NCBI GenBank assembly: GCA_963704335.1
Contig: OY969889.1
Coordinates: 372,001-436,000, forward strand
From: PALSA-612 sp963704335
GTDB lineage: Bacteria > Actinomycetota > Thermoleophilia > Gaiellales > Gaiellaceae
DNA: 64,000 nucleotides
Direction of reading: 5' to 3'
Within the stretch, counting starts at the first letter, position 1, and every line of letters starts with the position of its first letter. The translations under genes and the position numbers were made by a program. The notes beneath the pieces were generated by a model. That model did not search any database and had not been told where the DNA came from. It was given only the letters and a program-made list of their open reading frames with translations. Shown piece after piece: positions 40,471 to 49,145 of the stretch.

Positions 40471-40640
40471 AAGCGCGGCCACAGCAGCTTGAGCCCCGCC
40501 GCGACCATCACCGCACCCAGCGGCGCGAACAGAATCGTCAGCATCAGCGCCACACCGAAGGCGATCAAGCCGAATGCCAGGGGGAAGGCAATCACGACGT
40601 AGGCCGCGATCGCCAGCCCGGTCAGGATGCCTGCGAACAT
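40467..40640 (-). CDS. Small hydrophobic membrane protein
   Basis: This 57-residue frame starts MFAGILTGLAIAAYVVIAFP and ends GLKLLWPRF. Two transmembrane helices fill almost the whole protein. AGAGGAG lies 5 nt before the ATG, a good ribosome site for this genome. The stop codon overlaps the convergent stop of the AOC-like gene by 2 nt. No family is recognised. Confidence 0.6.
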   Translation of the reverse strand: MFAGILTGLAIAAYVVIAFPLAFGLIAFGVALMLTILFAPLGAVMVAAGLKLLWPRF

Positions 40641-40714
40641 CGATTCTCCTCTCTGCAGTAGCGGGCGATGCTAACCAGACGCGCTCGTCCTTGCCGTAGT
40701 GGGCCGGACGTGGG

Positions 40715-40758
40715 CCGGGCAGCGCCCGGTACGCGGCGACCGCCATGTCGGTCGCCGC
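40715..40758 (+). repeat. Partial hairpin repeat, copy 5
   Basis: Only the two hairpins are present: CCGGGC-AGC-GCCCGG (40715-40729) and a 10-bp perfect stem GCGGCGACCG around the same CCATGT loop (40733-40758). The conserved block is absent. It lies 39 nt before the antiporter start and could form in its mRNA leader. Confidence 0.65.
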
Positions 40759-40796
40759 AGCGTTACACGAGCCGCGCAGGATCGTAGAGTCTCGCC

Positions 40797-42389
40797 GTGG
40801 AGCTTTCGAACGAGCAGCTGCTCGTCATCCTCGTGCTGCTGCTGGCTGTCGCAGCGATGCTCATCATCGCCCCGACGCTTCGCGTCCCCTATCCGATCGT
40901 TCTCGTCATCGGCGGCCTCGCTCTTGGGTTCGTCCCCGGGATGCCAGAGCTCGAGCTACCGCCCGATCTCGTGCTCGTCGCCGTGCTGCCGCCACTGCTG
41001 TATGCGGGGACCTTCTTCACGTCGCTGCACGAGCTGAAGCTCAACATGCGGCCGATCGGCCTGCTCTCGGTGGGTCTCGTGATCGTGACGATGCTCGCCG
41101 TGGCCGTCGTCGCGCATACCGCGATCGACGATCTCGCCTGGAGCTCGGCGTTCGTGCTCGGCGCGATTGTCTCGCCCACGGACCCGATCGCCGCAACGGT
41201 CATCGCCCGCCGCTTCGGCGTCCCGCGACGTCTGGTGACCATCGTGGAGGGCGAGGCCCTGATCAACGACGGCACCGCACTCGTGGCCTACCGGTTCGCC
41301 GTCGTGGCGGTCGTCAGCGGGAGCTTCTCCATATGGGAGGCCGGGCTCGAGTTCGTCTACGGCGTGGTGGTGGGCGTCGCGATCGGCCTCGGCGTCGGGT
41401 GGCTGATCCGCCATGTGCGCCGCCGAGTCGACAACCCACCGGTCGAGATCACGATCGCCCTGCTGAGCGGCTATCTCGCCTTCATCCCCGCCGAACTGGT
41501 TCATGCGTCGGCGGTGCTCGCAGCGGTCACGGTCGGCATCTACATGGGAGCGCACACCTCGGAGCTCACGACCGCCCGGACGCGTGTGCAGGGAGACGCG
41601 ACGTGGGAGATCGTCGTCTTCCTCCTCAATGCACTGCTCTTCGTGCTGATCGGGCTTCAGCTGCCGGTGATCCTCGACGAGCTCTCGGGCGAGCCGGCCG
41701 GGACGCTGCTCCTCTACGGGCTAATCGTGTCGGCGACGGTCATCGTCCTCCGCATTGTCGGGACGTTTCTGACGGCGTACGTCCCCCGCTTCGTCAGCCG
41801 GCGGATCCGCGAGCGGGACCCGTCTCCGCCCTGGCAGCACCCCGCATTCATCTCGTGGGCGGGCATGCGCGGCGCCGTGTCGCTCGCCGCTGCACTCGCG
41901 CTTCCTCTCACGACCGACTCAGGCGCGCCGTTCCCGGGCCGCGATCTCATTCAGTACCTCGCGTTCTGCGTGATCGTCGCGACGCTCGTCGGTCAGGGCC
42001 TGACCATGCCGCTCGTCATCCGGCTGCTGGGACTGGAGAGGGACCGCTCAGAGGATACGGAGGAGAACACGGCGCGCATCCGAGCCGCGGAAGCCGCTCT
42101 CGCCCGGCTCGAGGAGCTAATAGAGGAGGACTGGGTCCCGCCAGACGCGGCCGAACGCCTGCGCGGGCTCTATGCGTTCCGACACGGTCGATTCACTGCT
42201 CGACATCTCGACGAGGACAGCGGCCACGAAGAGCAACAGGCCGCGTACCAGCGCCTCCGTCGTGAGCTGATCGAGGCCGAGCGGCGGACACTCGTCGAGC
42301 TCAGACGTGAGGGCGCCATCGCGGTACAAGTCGCACAGCGCATCATCCGTGACCTCGACCTCGAGGAACTGCGGCTCGGTGCCGAATAG
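40797..42389 (+). CDS. Na+/H+ antiporter (CPA1 family)
   Basis: This 530-residue membrane protein begins at GTG. About 12 transmembrane segments cover residues 5-415, and a charged cytoplasmic tail follows. Motifs of the CPA1 NhaP/NHE group are present: LPPLLYAGTFFTS, LGAIVSPTDPIAATVI (the SPTDP ion-binding Asp), GEALINDGTALVAY (ND motif) and SWAGMRGAVSLAAALALP. It exchanges Na+ (or K+) for protons. The tail (420-530) is helical and acidic. Confidence 0.93.
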   Translation: MELSNEQLLVILVLLLAVAAMLIIAPTLRVPYPIVLVIGGLALGFVPGMPELELPPDLVLVAVLPPLLYAGTFFTSLHELKLNMRPIGLLSVGLVIVTMLAVAVVAHTAIDDLAWSSAFVLGAIVSPTDPIAATVIARRFGVPRRLVTIVEGEALINDGTALVAYRFAVVAVVSGSFSIWEAGLEFVYGVVVGVAIGLGVGWLIRHVRRRVDNPPVEITIALLSGYLAFIPAELVHASAVLAAVTVGIYMGAHTSELTTARTRVQGDATWEIVVFLLNALLFVLIGLQLPVILDELSGEPAGTLLLYGLIVSATVIVLRIVGTFLTAYVPRFVSRRIRERDPSPPWQHPAFISWAGMRGAVSLAAALALPLTTDSGAPFPGRDLIQYLAFCVIVATLVGQGLTMPLVIRLLGLERDRSEDTEENTARIRAAEAALARLEELIEEDWVPPDAAERLRGLYAFRHGRFTARHLDEDSGHEEQQAAYQRLRRELIEAERRTLVELRREGAIAVQVAQRIIRDLDLEELRLGAE

Positions 42390-42403
42390 ATAATCTCCGC
42401 CGC

Positions 42404-44245
42404 GTGGCGACAGTGAGCACTTCTACGAAGCTGCCCGCCTTCGAGCGCTTCGTCGCCTACCGCCGTTTCGGGGCCGGCCTCGCGTTCACGCGCGACGGCG
42501 CGCACGTGCTCTTCGTGAGCAACATGTCCGGCCAGTTCAACCTCTGGCGCGTTCCGGTCGACGGTGGCTGGCCTGACCAGCTGACCTCGTTCACCGAGCA
42601 GACCGTGCGGTTGATCGCCGTGTCGCCGAAGGAGGACACGATCGTCCTCTGCGCGGATCGCGACGGCGACGAGTTCCACCAGCTGTTCGTGCTCGACTCG
42701 GCCGCAGGCTGGCCGGAGCAGATCACGGACGAGCCCGAGGTCCAGCACTTCGTCGGAGGCGGCGCGTTCTCGCCCGACGGCACGAAGCTCGCGTACTCCT
42801 CTAACGCTCGCACGCCGACCGACGTCGAGGTGTGGATCCGCGACCTGGAGACGGGAGACACGCGCAATCTCTTCGGGGAGGGGATGTACGCCTTTGCGGG
42901 CGACTGGTCGCCGGACGGCACGAAGCTGCTGGCCGCCGACTTCCGGAACAACAGCGACTCGTCGATTTACCTGATCGATGTCGAGTCGGGCGAGACCGAG
43001 GAGCTCACGCCTCACGACGAAGAGGGCGTCTACGCGCCAGGGCCTTGGGCGGCAGACGGGTCGGGCTTCTACTTCCTCTCCGACGAGGGGCGCGAGTACC
43101 AGGGACTTGCGTTCTACGACCTCGCCGCCGGCCGCTACGAGTGGGTCGAGACACCCGACCACGACGTCCAGCAGGTGACGATCTCCGGCGACGGGAGCGT
43201 GCTCGCCTGGCTCGTCAACGTGGACGGCTGGGAGCTCGTGAAGCTCCGGGATCTCGAATCCGGAGCGGACCTACCGGATCCAGAGCTTCCCGCAGGAGCG
43301 CGCCCGGGCCTGACCGGAGTCACCCCGCCGATCGCCCTGTCCGAGGACGGCTCACAGGTCGCCGTGATTCTCTCGGGGCCACGCCGCCCTCCGGAGGTCT
43401 GGGTCGCAGAGACGGGAGCCGCCGGCTCGCGAGCGGTCACGGAGAGCCGCATCGGCGTGCCCCGCGAGGACGAGCTTGCCGACGTCGAGCTGATCGGCTA
43501 TCCGACTTTCGACGGGCGTGAGATTCCCGCCTGGCTCTACAGGCCGGAGATCGAAGGACGGCTACCGGTGGTGCTCTCCATCCACGGCGGCCCGGAGGCA
43601 CAGGAGCATCCCCTCTACCACCCGCTCTACCAGTATCTGCTCAGCCGCGGCGTCGCCGTGCTGGCCACCAACATCCGAGGCTCGACGGGCTACGGCAAGT
43701 CGTACCAACGGCTGATACAGCGCGACTGGGGCGGCGGCGACATGAAGGACTGGGAGCACGCTGTCAAGTGGCTGCAACAGCAGGACTGGGTCGATGCAGA
43801 CCGGATCGGCGTCTACGGCGGCTCCTACGGCGGCTTCGCCACGCTCACCTGCGTCACGCGACTGCCGGACTACTGGGCAGCCGCGGTCGACATCGTCGGC
43901 CCGTCGAACCTCGTCACGTTCGCGAAGGCCGTCCCCCCCAGCTGGCGGAGGATGATGAAGCGGTTCGTGGGCGATCCCGAGGAGGACGCCGAGCTGCTAC
44001 TCGAGCGATCTCCGATGACGTACATCGAGAACGTGAAGACGCCGCTGCTCGTGATCCAGGGCGCGAAAGACCCGCGCGTGGTGAAGGGGGAGTCCGACCA
44101 GCTCGTGGACCGGCTACGGGAGCTCGGGCGCGAGGTGGAGTACGTCGTGTTCGAGGACGAGGGTCACGGTTTCACGAAGCGACAGAACGAGGTGAAGGCG
44201 ATGAGCCTCGCCGCCGGCTGGTTCGAGCGTCACCTCAGCCGCTGA
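42404..44245 (+). CDS. S9-family prolyl-oligopeptidase-like peptidase
   Basis: This 613-residue cytoplasmic serine peptidase or acyl-peptide hydrolase starts at GTG. The N-terminal beta-propeller (about 20-330) has repeated WD-like blades (FSPDGTKLAYSSN, WSPDGTKLLAADF). The C-terminal alpha/beta-hydrolase domain has HGGPEAQEHPLYHPLYQYLL (oxyanion loop), GVYGGSYGGFATL (nucleophile Ser), a QGAKDPRVV Asp and the DEGHGF His. The complete catalytic triad is present. There is no signal peptide. The C-terminal 16 nt overlap the convergent PKD gene. Confidence 0.92.
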   Translation: MATVSTSTKLPAFERFVAYRRFGAGLAFTRDGAHVLFVSNMSGQFNLWRVPVDGGWPDQLTSFTEQTVRLIAVSPKEDTIVLCADRDGDEFHQLFVLDSAAGWPEQITDEPEVQHFVGGGAFSPDGTKLAYSSNARTPTDVEVWIRDLETGDTRNLFGEGMYAFAGDWSPDGTKLLAADFRNNSDSSIYLIDVESGETEELTPHDEEGVYAPGPWAADGSGFYFLSDEGREYQGLAFYDLAAGRYEWVETPDHDVQQVTISGDGSVLAWLVNVDGWELVKLRDLESGADLPDPELPAGARPGLTGVTPPIALSEDGSQVAVILSGPRRPPEVWVAETGAAGSRAVTESRIGVPREDELADVELIGYPTFDGREIPAWLYRPEIEGRLPVVLSIHGGPEAQEHPLYHPLYQYLLSRGVAVLATNIRGSTGYGKSYQRLIQRDWGGGDMKDWEHAVKWLQQQDWVDADRIGVYGGSYGGFATLTCVTRLPDYWAAAVDIVGPSNLVTFAKAVPPSWRRMMKRFVGDPEEDAELLLERSPMTYIENVKTPLLVIQGAKDPRVVKGESDQLVDRLRELGREVEYVVFEDEGHGFTKRQNEVKAMSLAAGWFERHLSR

Positions 44246-45135
44246 GGTAACGGCCAGCCTCTCTCCTCGGGAACCAGGTCGAGCCTGCCGCCGTCACGAC
44301 ACTGAGGGCTCCAGTAGCCGCGTGCGAGGTTGCTCCGCCTGTACCAGCCAGTGAGCAGCACCTCGAGCCGGGTGGCGAACGCGTCGTTCGTGCCGAGAGC
44401 GCGACTCATGAATCCCGTCAGCTGGAGCGCGTAGCACGTGGCCGCCGCCTCGTTTCCGATGCCATGCGTGTGCACGACCTCGTGGGTGAAGACGAGCATG
44501 CTGAACGCTGTGAAGAGCGTCGCCGCGGGCCTCGGCCGCTTGTAGCGAACCAGCTCCATGCGCCTGCAGATGTCGGGGGAAAGGTTCACCTGGCGCGGGC
44601 TGCGATATTCGACGAAGCCCGCCACGATCTCGAACTTCGGCCCCGTGAGCGTCGACCAGTCGAGCTCGTTCCAGCAGAGGACGGCTCGCGGGCTCCACTT
44701 GCCGGTGAGCTTCTTCCCGAACGCCGCGGCGGCCTTGCTGAGCTCGGGGTCCTTGTGGCTCCGCGCGACGCGACCGCGGATGGTCGGCAGCTCGTCAGGC
44801 GAGGGAGCGCCGTGGACGCTGATGCTCTTGTTCGTCGCGTCATAGGCGCCGCCCGCGGTGACGACCTCCAGGACGACCACGTAGCGCCCCGGCTCGCGGT
44901 AGCTGTGTGCCGCCTCCGGGCCGCGGCCGAATGAGCCGTCACCAAAGTTCCACTGGTAGCGCGAGTAGCCGTCCACCAGCGCAACGAAGTCGATCGGCTG
45001 TCCAACGCGGCGCGGCTCATCGCTGACGACGAACGACGCGTCGGGGTCGTAAGGGTCGGCGAACGGCGCCGCGCTCGCGCTGGGCACGAGCAGAGAGGCC
45101 ACGAGGGCACCGAGTGCGAGCAGGCGCAGGCTCAC
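44230..45135 (-). CDS. Secreted PKD-domain protein with HExxH motif
   Basis: This 301-residue exported protein has signal peptide MSLRLLALGALVASLLVPSASA. A PKD domain (about 33-108) is recognised from YQWNFGDGSFGRGPEAAHSY. The C-terminal region contains VFTHEVVHTHGIGNEAAATC, where His218-Glu219-x2-His222 and Glu229 make a plausible zincin zinc site. Cys at 154, 190, 234 and near the C-terminus may form disulfides. The downstream fold is not one I recognise, so peptidase activity is inference; it could instead bind zinc structurally. Confidence 0.75.
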   Translation of the reverse strand: MSLRLLALGALVASLLVPSASAAPFADPYDPDASFVVSDEPRRVGQPIDFVALVDGYSRYQWNFGDGSFGRGPEAAHSYREPGRYVVVLEVVTAGGAYDATNKSISVHGAPSPDELPTIRGRVARSHKDPELSKAAAAFGKKLTGKWSPRAVLCWNELDWSTLTGPKFEIVAGFVEYRSPRQVNLSPDICRRMELVRYKRPRPAATLFTAFSMLVFTHEVVHTHGIGNEAAATCYALQLTGFMSRALGTNDAFATRLEVLLTGWYRRSNLARGYWSPQCRDGGRLDLVPEERGWPLPQRLR

Positions 45136-45233
45136 GATATCTCCGTAATCGACAGCTACCTCAGTGTGCCTGACCCCTCTTCTAGGAGGGCTTGCGGCAT
45201 GTCCAGAACGGTCCAGCGCCTAGGCTGAGGTGT

Positions 45234-46472
45234 GTGAGAAAGCGGCTGCCCTCCCCACTCCAGCAGCGGGACTTCTCGCTGTTCTGGGTGGCCATCCTCG
45301 CGACGGGCTTCGCGGCGCAGATGATGGCGGTCGCGATCGGCTGGCAGGTCTACGCCATCAACGAGAACCCGCTCGACCTGGGCCTGATCGGCCTGGCCGA
45401 GTTCCTGCCGCTGCCGCTGCTGGCGCTGCCCGCCGGGCACATCGCCGACCGGCTGCCACGCCGACGCGTCTACGCAGCAGCCATCGTCCTCGAGGGCCTC
45501 GTGGCCGGTGGCCTGATCGCCGTCACGCTGGCGGGAGCGAATTCGCTGTGGCCGTTCCTCCTGCTGGCGCTCGCCGCCGGGTCCGCGGCCGCCCTGGGCT
45601 GGCCTGCCGCCCGATCGATGCCGCCGACGCTCGTCTCGACGGATCTGCTCGCGAGCGCGATGGCCCTGCGGGGAATCGCGTTCCAGAGCGCGACCATCAT
45701 CGGTCCGGCCATCGGCGGCCTCATCTTCGCCGCGCGCGCCCAGCTCGTCTACGTCGTGGCGGCGGCGCTGTTCGTCGTGGCGCTCTGCTGCATTCTCGCC
45801 GTCAACGAGCGCACGGAGGAGCGGCTGCTCGAGGCGGCGCCCAGCCGCGAGGCGCTGTTCGCGGGCGCGCGCTTCGTCCGCCGTACACCGGTGCTGTTCG
45901 GCGCCATCAGCCTCGACCTCTTCGCCGTGCTCTTCGGCGGCGCGATGGCCCTCCTGCCCTTGTTTGCCAGGGACATTCTCGATACCGGGCCCGTGGGGCT
46001 GGGCATTCTGCGCAGCTCGCCCGCCGTCGGCGCACTCGCCGCAGGCGTCTTGCTGGCCCATCGGCCGATACGCGGCAACGCGGGCCGGATCCTGCTCGTC
46101 GTGGTGGCGATCTTCGGGGCGGCAATGATCGTCTTCGGCCTCTCGAAGTCGTTCCCGATCTCCTGCGCAGCCCTGGCCGTCGCGGGCTTCGCGGACATGT
46201 TCAGCATGAACATCCGCTCGATGACTGTGGCCCTCGCCACCCCCGACGAGCTTCGTGGCCGCGTCAATGCCGTGGAGATGGTGTTCATCAGCGGCTCCAA
46301 CGAGCTGGGGGCATTCGAGTCCGGGATCGCGGCCGCTCTGATCGGCGCGGTGCCGGCCGTCGTGCTCGGCGGCGTCGCGACCATCGTCATCGCGGGCCTC
46401 TGGTGGCGCTTCTTCCCGGATCTGCGGCGCGTCGACCGGTTGGAGCTGCTGCGCCCGGCCTCCGAGCCCTAG
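45234..46472 (+). CDS. MFS transporter (EntS/MFS_3-like)
   Basis: This protein has 412 residues. GTG 45234, with TGAGG just upstream, gives MRKRLPSPLQQRDFSLFWVA, the usual start of the family. Twelve transmembrane helices are evident. FAAQMMAVAIGWQVYAI (TM1) and LPAGHIADRLPRRRVYAAAI (the loop 2-3 RxxR motif) are MFS hallmarks. MVFISGSNELGAFESGIAAA near TM11 is typical of the enterobactin-exporter-like (MFS_3) branch. The substrate is unknown. Confidence 0.87.
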   Translation: MRKRLPSPLQQRDFSLFWVAILATGFAAQMMAVAIGWQVYAINENPLDLGLIGLAEFLPLPLLALPAGHIADRLPRRRVYAAAIVLEGLVAGGLIAVTLAGANSLWPFLLLALAAGSAAALGWPAARSMPPTLVSTDLLASAMALRGIAFQSATIIGPAIGGLIFAARAQLVYVVAAALFVVALCCILAVNERTEERLLEAAPSREALFAGARFVRRTPVLFGAISLDLFAVLFGGAMALLPLFARDILDTGPVGLGILRSSPAVGALAAGVLLAHRPIRGNAGRILLVVVAIFGAAMIVFGLSKSFPISCAALAVAGFADMFSMNIRSMTVALATPDELRGRVNAVEMVFISGSNELGAFESGIAAALIGAVPAVVLGGVATIVIAGLWWRFFPDLRRVDRLELLRPASEP

Positions 46473-46513
46473 CGTTCCCGCATGCGCGTTGCGGTGATCC
46501 GACGACGGTTGTC

Positions 46514-47134
46514 ATGGCCGAGCCGCACGGCCGCGGGCACCATACGGTCGTGATCCGGGTCGCGTCACTCTGCGCCGTCCTGCTGGGGGCAGCCGCCCTC
46601 GCCGCTTCGGCAACCGCGCGGGAATCCGCACTGCCCGGCTTAATGACGTCGAAGGCGCCGTGGCCGGCGAACAACCGGGCGCTGCTGCACGCACGCCTGG
46701 ACAAGATCGGCATACCGGCCCTCAAGGCCGAAGGCCAACGGCTACACACGCACCAGCACCTCGACATGGTGATCCGCGGTCGGGGCTACCCGATCCCGGC
46801 AGGTATCGGGATCGACTTCGGCGAGCGCTTCATCTCGCCGCTGCACACGCACGACTTTTCAGGGATCACGCACGTCGAATCGCCGACGATTCGCAAGTTC
46901 ACGCTCGGCCAGTTCTTCGACGTGTGGGGCCTTCGCTTCTCGGCGAATTGCCTCGGCGGCTACTGCGCGAAAGGCAACGAGCGCGTGTGGGTCTTCGTCA
47001 ACGGCAGCCGCTGGCTCGGCAACCCGCGCCAGATCGCGCTCAGGGCACACCAGGAGATCGTCGTCGCGTACGGGACGTTCACCTCCATCCCGAAGCCGAT
47101 CCCCGCGTTCTTCCCCTTCCCGCCTGGGCTCTAG
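46514..47134 (+). CDS. Secreted histidine-motif protein of unknown function
   Basis: This protein has 206 residues from ATG 46514; a GTG 36 nt downstream would start directly at the signal peptide (VIRVASLCAVLLGAAALAAS). The mature protein has two histidine clusters: HTHQHLDMVIRGRGYPIPAG, and FISPLHTHDFSGITHVESPT followed by RKFTLGQFFDVWGLRFS. The HTHxH and HTHD motifs with a CLGGYC pair could hold a metal. I recall similar conserved hypothetical proteins in actinobacteria without assigned function, so none is claimed. Confidence 0.72.
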   Translation: MAEPHGRGHHTVVIRVASLCAVLLGAAALAASATARESALPGLMTSKAPWPANNRALLHARLDKIGIPALKAEGQRLHTHQHLDMVIRGRGYPIPAGIGIDFGERFISPLHTHDFSGITHVESPTIRKFTLGQFFDVWGLRFSANCLGGYCAKGNERVWVFVNGSRWLGNPRQIALRAHQEIVVAYGTFTSIPKPIPAFFPFPPGL

Positions 47135-47902
47135 TTACGGCTGGCGCGACGCCGTCCAGGTGACGTTCGGCGCCGTGCACGAGATCACGATGGAGCCGAG
47201 GTCGACGGAAAGGTTCTCCTCGAACTTCCCCGACGCCGTTGTCCCCGAGAAGGTCCCCGCCACCTTGACGGTCTGCGTGAAGGACGTGCCTTCGATGACG
47301 CCCGACTGCGAAAAGTCGATCACGAACGTCCCGTCGAGCTTGATCGTGACCGGCTCCCTCGCGAGCGTCGTCCCGGGCACATTCACCGAGACGAGGTCGG
47401 GCGGCTGGCAGGAGAGGTTGACGTCGCTCAACTTGAAGTCCTTGAGCGACGTTCCGCCGGACAGCACCTCGAACGTGGCCTTCTCGTTCTGGCTCGTCGT
47501 GCCCGCGTACAGGCCCGCAACCGCCGGCGGTGGTGGCGGCGGGGGCGGTGGAGGCGGAGGCTGCGGGCGTGGCGGAGGCGGTGGCGGCGATGGAGGGCGC
47601 GGGGGGATCGTCCGCTTCACGACCTCGCAGTCCTTCGAAACACGGTCCTGGTAGTCCGCGTTGACCCTGTCCTTGCCCCTGCCGCAGTACACGGTGTCCC
47701 GTCCGAGCCCAGGGACGAGCAGATCGTTGCCGCCATCGCCGTAGAGTGTGTCGTTGCCCCGGTTGCCGTACAGCCTGTCGGCAGCAGCCGTGCCGCGAAG
47801 CGTGTCGTCGCCGTTAGTGCCGACGATGCGAGCTGCCGAACCCGTCGATGTAAGTGCCAGCAAGCACGCCACGCCTACGACAAGAACGCGTGTGCGGCTC
47901 AC
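47135..47902 (-). CDS. Secreted RTX-repeat protein with polyproline linker
   Basis: This protein has 255 residues. A signal peptide (VLVVGVACLLALTSTGSAAR) is followed by short haemolysin-type calcium-binding repeats (GTNGDDTLRGTAAADRLYGN, GNDTLYGDGGNDLLVPG), residues 28-75. A 35-residue almost pure proline linker follows (about 100-130), then a C-terminal beta-sandwich-like domain (about 131-255) with Cys pair SLSC/ISC. Function is unknown; a surface or adhesion role is likely. Convergent with the histidine-motif gene, the two stops nearly touch. Confidence 0.85.
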   Translation of the reverse strand: MSRTRVLVVGVACLLALTSTGSAARIVGTNGDDTLRGTAAADRLYGNRGNDTLYGDGGNDLLVPGLGRDTVYCGRGKDRVNADYQDRVSKDCEVVKRTIPPRPPSPPPPPPRPQPPPPPPPPPPPPAVAGLYAGTTSQNEKATFEVLSGGTSLKDFKLSDVNLSCQPPDLVSVNVPGTTLAREPVTIKLDGTFVIDFSQSGVIEGTSFTQTVKVAGTFSGTTASGKFEENLSVDLGSIVISCTAPNVTWTASRQP

Positions 47903-47939
47903 GTAACGCCTGCTACCCGCGCCGATGGTCCGAGAAACG

Positions 47940-49133
47940 TCACGTCGGCAGCGTGAGGCTATCGAGGTCGCGGGGGTAGTACGTCACGAGCTCGACTCCG
48001 TCCTCGGTGACGACCGCGGTATCGGAGTGGCGAAAACCGCCGAGCTCGAGCGAGTAGAGGCCGGGCTCGACGGTGAAGACCATGCCGGGGACGATCTCCG
48101 TGTGATCGCCCGTGTCGAGAAACGGGCCCTCGTGGTAGCGGAGCCCGATGGCGTGCCCCGTGTGATGGCGCCAGTAGGGCATCAGCTCGTGCTCGTCGAA
48201 GTACGCCCGTACCGCCTTATCGACATCGGAGCAGAGCGCGCCCGGTTTGATGGCGTCGAAGGCGATGTCCTGGAGCGCCACCATGTGATCGAACAGCCGG
48301 CGCTGCTCGTCGGTCGGCTCGCCGATGACCATCGTCCGCTCCAGCTCCGATAGATAGCCCCACACGGCCGCGTTCGCCCCGGTCACGAGCACGTCGCCCT
48401 CCTGGAAGACGACGTTGTTCGCGAGCGCATGCGGGATCGCCGAGCCTCGGCCGATCTGGCCGCGGTAGCCGGCGTGCGCGCCGCGGACGACCGGGTTCTG
48501 GCCGCGGTAGAGCGGCCCGAGCGTCTGGAGCATCGCCGTCGTCGCCTCGTCCGATGCGCGTTGCGTCACTTCCGTCTCCGTGAGGCCGACCCGCGTGTAC
48601 TGCTGCAAGAGCCGGTGCGCGAGGTTCCCCCACTTCGAGCTCTCGCGGATGAGAGCGAGCTCGGCCTCGGACTTCACGGCCATCTGCTCCTCGACGAAGG
48701 CAACGACGCGGACGACCTCGCCGCTCGTCAGTTCCGATAGCGACGGGCCCTGGTAGCCGAGGATCCACGGATAGCCGTCCTGATCGGCGCCGATCTGGCC
48801 GGCAATGCCCATGGCGGCGAGCGCATCGGCCAGCGCATGCTCCGCTCGCGGGTCGCCCGGGTACTCGTCGTAGTGCGCGATGCGCTCGATGCCGGTCGCG
48901 CCGCCCGCATGCTCCACCTCGAGGCGAGGCACGAGCAGCGCCGGCTCGCCCTCGGCCGAGACGGCGAACGCCATGGGCCGCTCGGTGGGAATGAACGCGA
49001 ACCCGGTGTAGTAGAGGACGTAGTACGGATCGAACAGCACCGCGCCGGAGAGCGAAGAAGCCGCGAGGTGCTCGCAAAGCCGCTCGACGCGAGCAGTGTG
49101 CTCTTCGCGTGAAATAGCGATAGACGTCAGCAT
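47940..49133 (-). CDS. M24-family (Xaa-Pro aminopeptidase-like) enzyme with altered metal site
   Basis: This 397-residue protein has the creatinase-like N-terminal domain (1-150) and the pita-bread C-terminal domain. Expected dinuclear metal ligands are only partly present: TGHAIGLRYHEGP (His327), FTVEPGLY (Glu356) and AVVTEDGVE (Glu377) are kept. The usual Asp pair is replaced by Thr251 (VLVTGANAAVWGY) and Glu263 (YLSELERTM). The GANxxGYxSELERT form occurs in some M24 subfamilies, so this may be a non-peptidase hydrolase rather than a true aminopeptidase P. There is no signal peptide. Confidence 0.85.
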   Translation of the reverse strand: MLTSIAISREEHTARVERLCEHLAASSLSGAVLFDPYYVLYYTGFAFIPTERPMAFAVSAEGEPALLVPRLEVEHAGGATGIERIAHYDEYPGDPRAEHALADALAAMGIAGQIGADQDGYPWILGYQGPSLSELTSGEVVRVVAFVEEQMAVKSEAELALIRESSKWGNLAHRLLQQYTRVGLTETEVTQRASDEATTAMLQTLGPLYRGQNPVVRGAHAGYRGQIGRGSAIPHALANNVVFQEGDVLVTGANAAVWGYLSELERTMVIGEPTDEQRRLFDHMVALQDIAFDAIKPGALCSDVDKAVRAYFDEHELMPYWRHHTGHAIGLRYHEGPFLDTGDHTEIVPGMVFTVEPGLYSLELGGFRHSDTAVVTEDGVELVTYYPRDLDSLTLPT

Positions 49134-49145
49134 GCGGAGAGCCTA

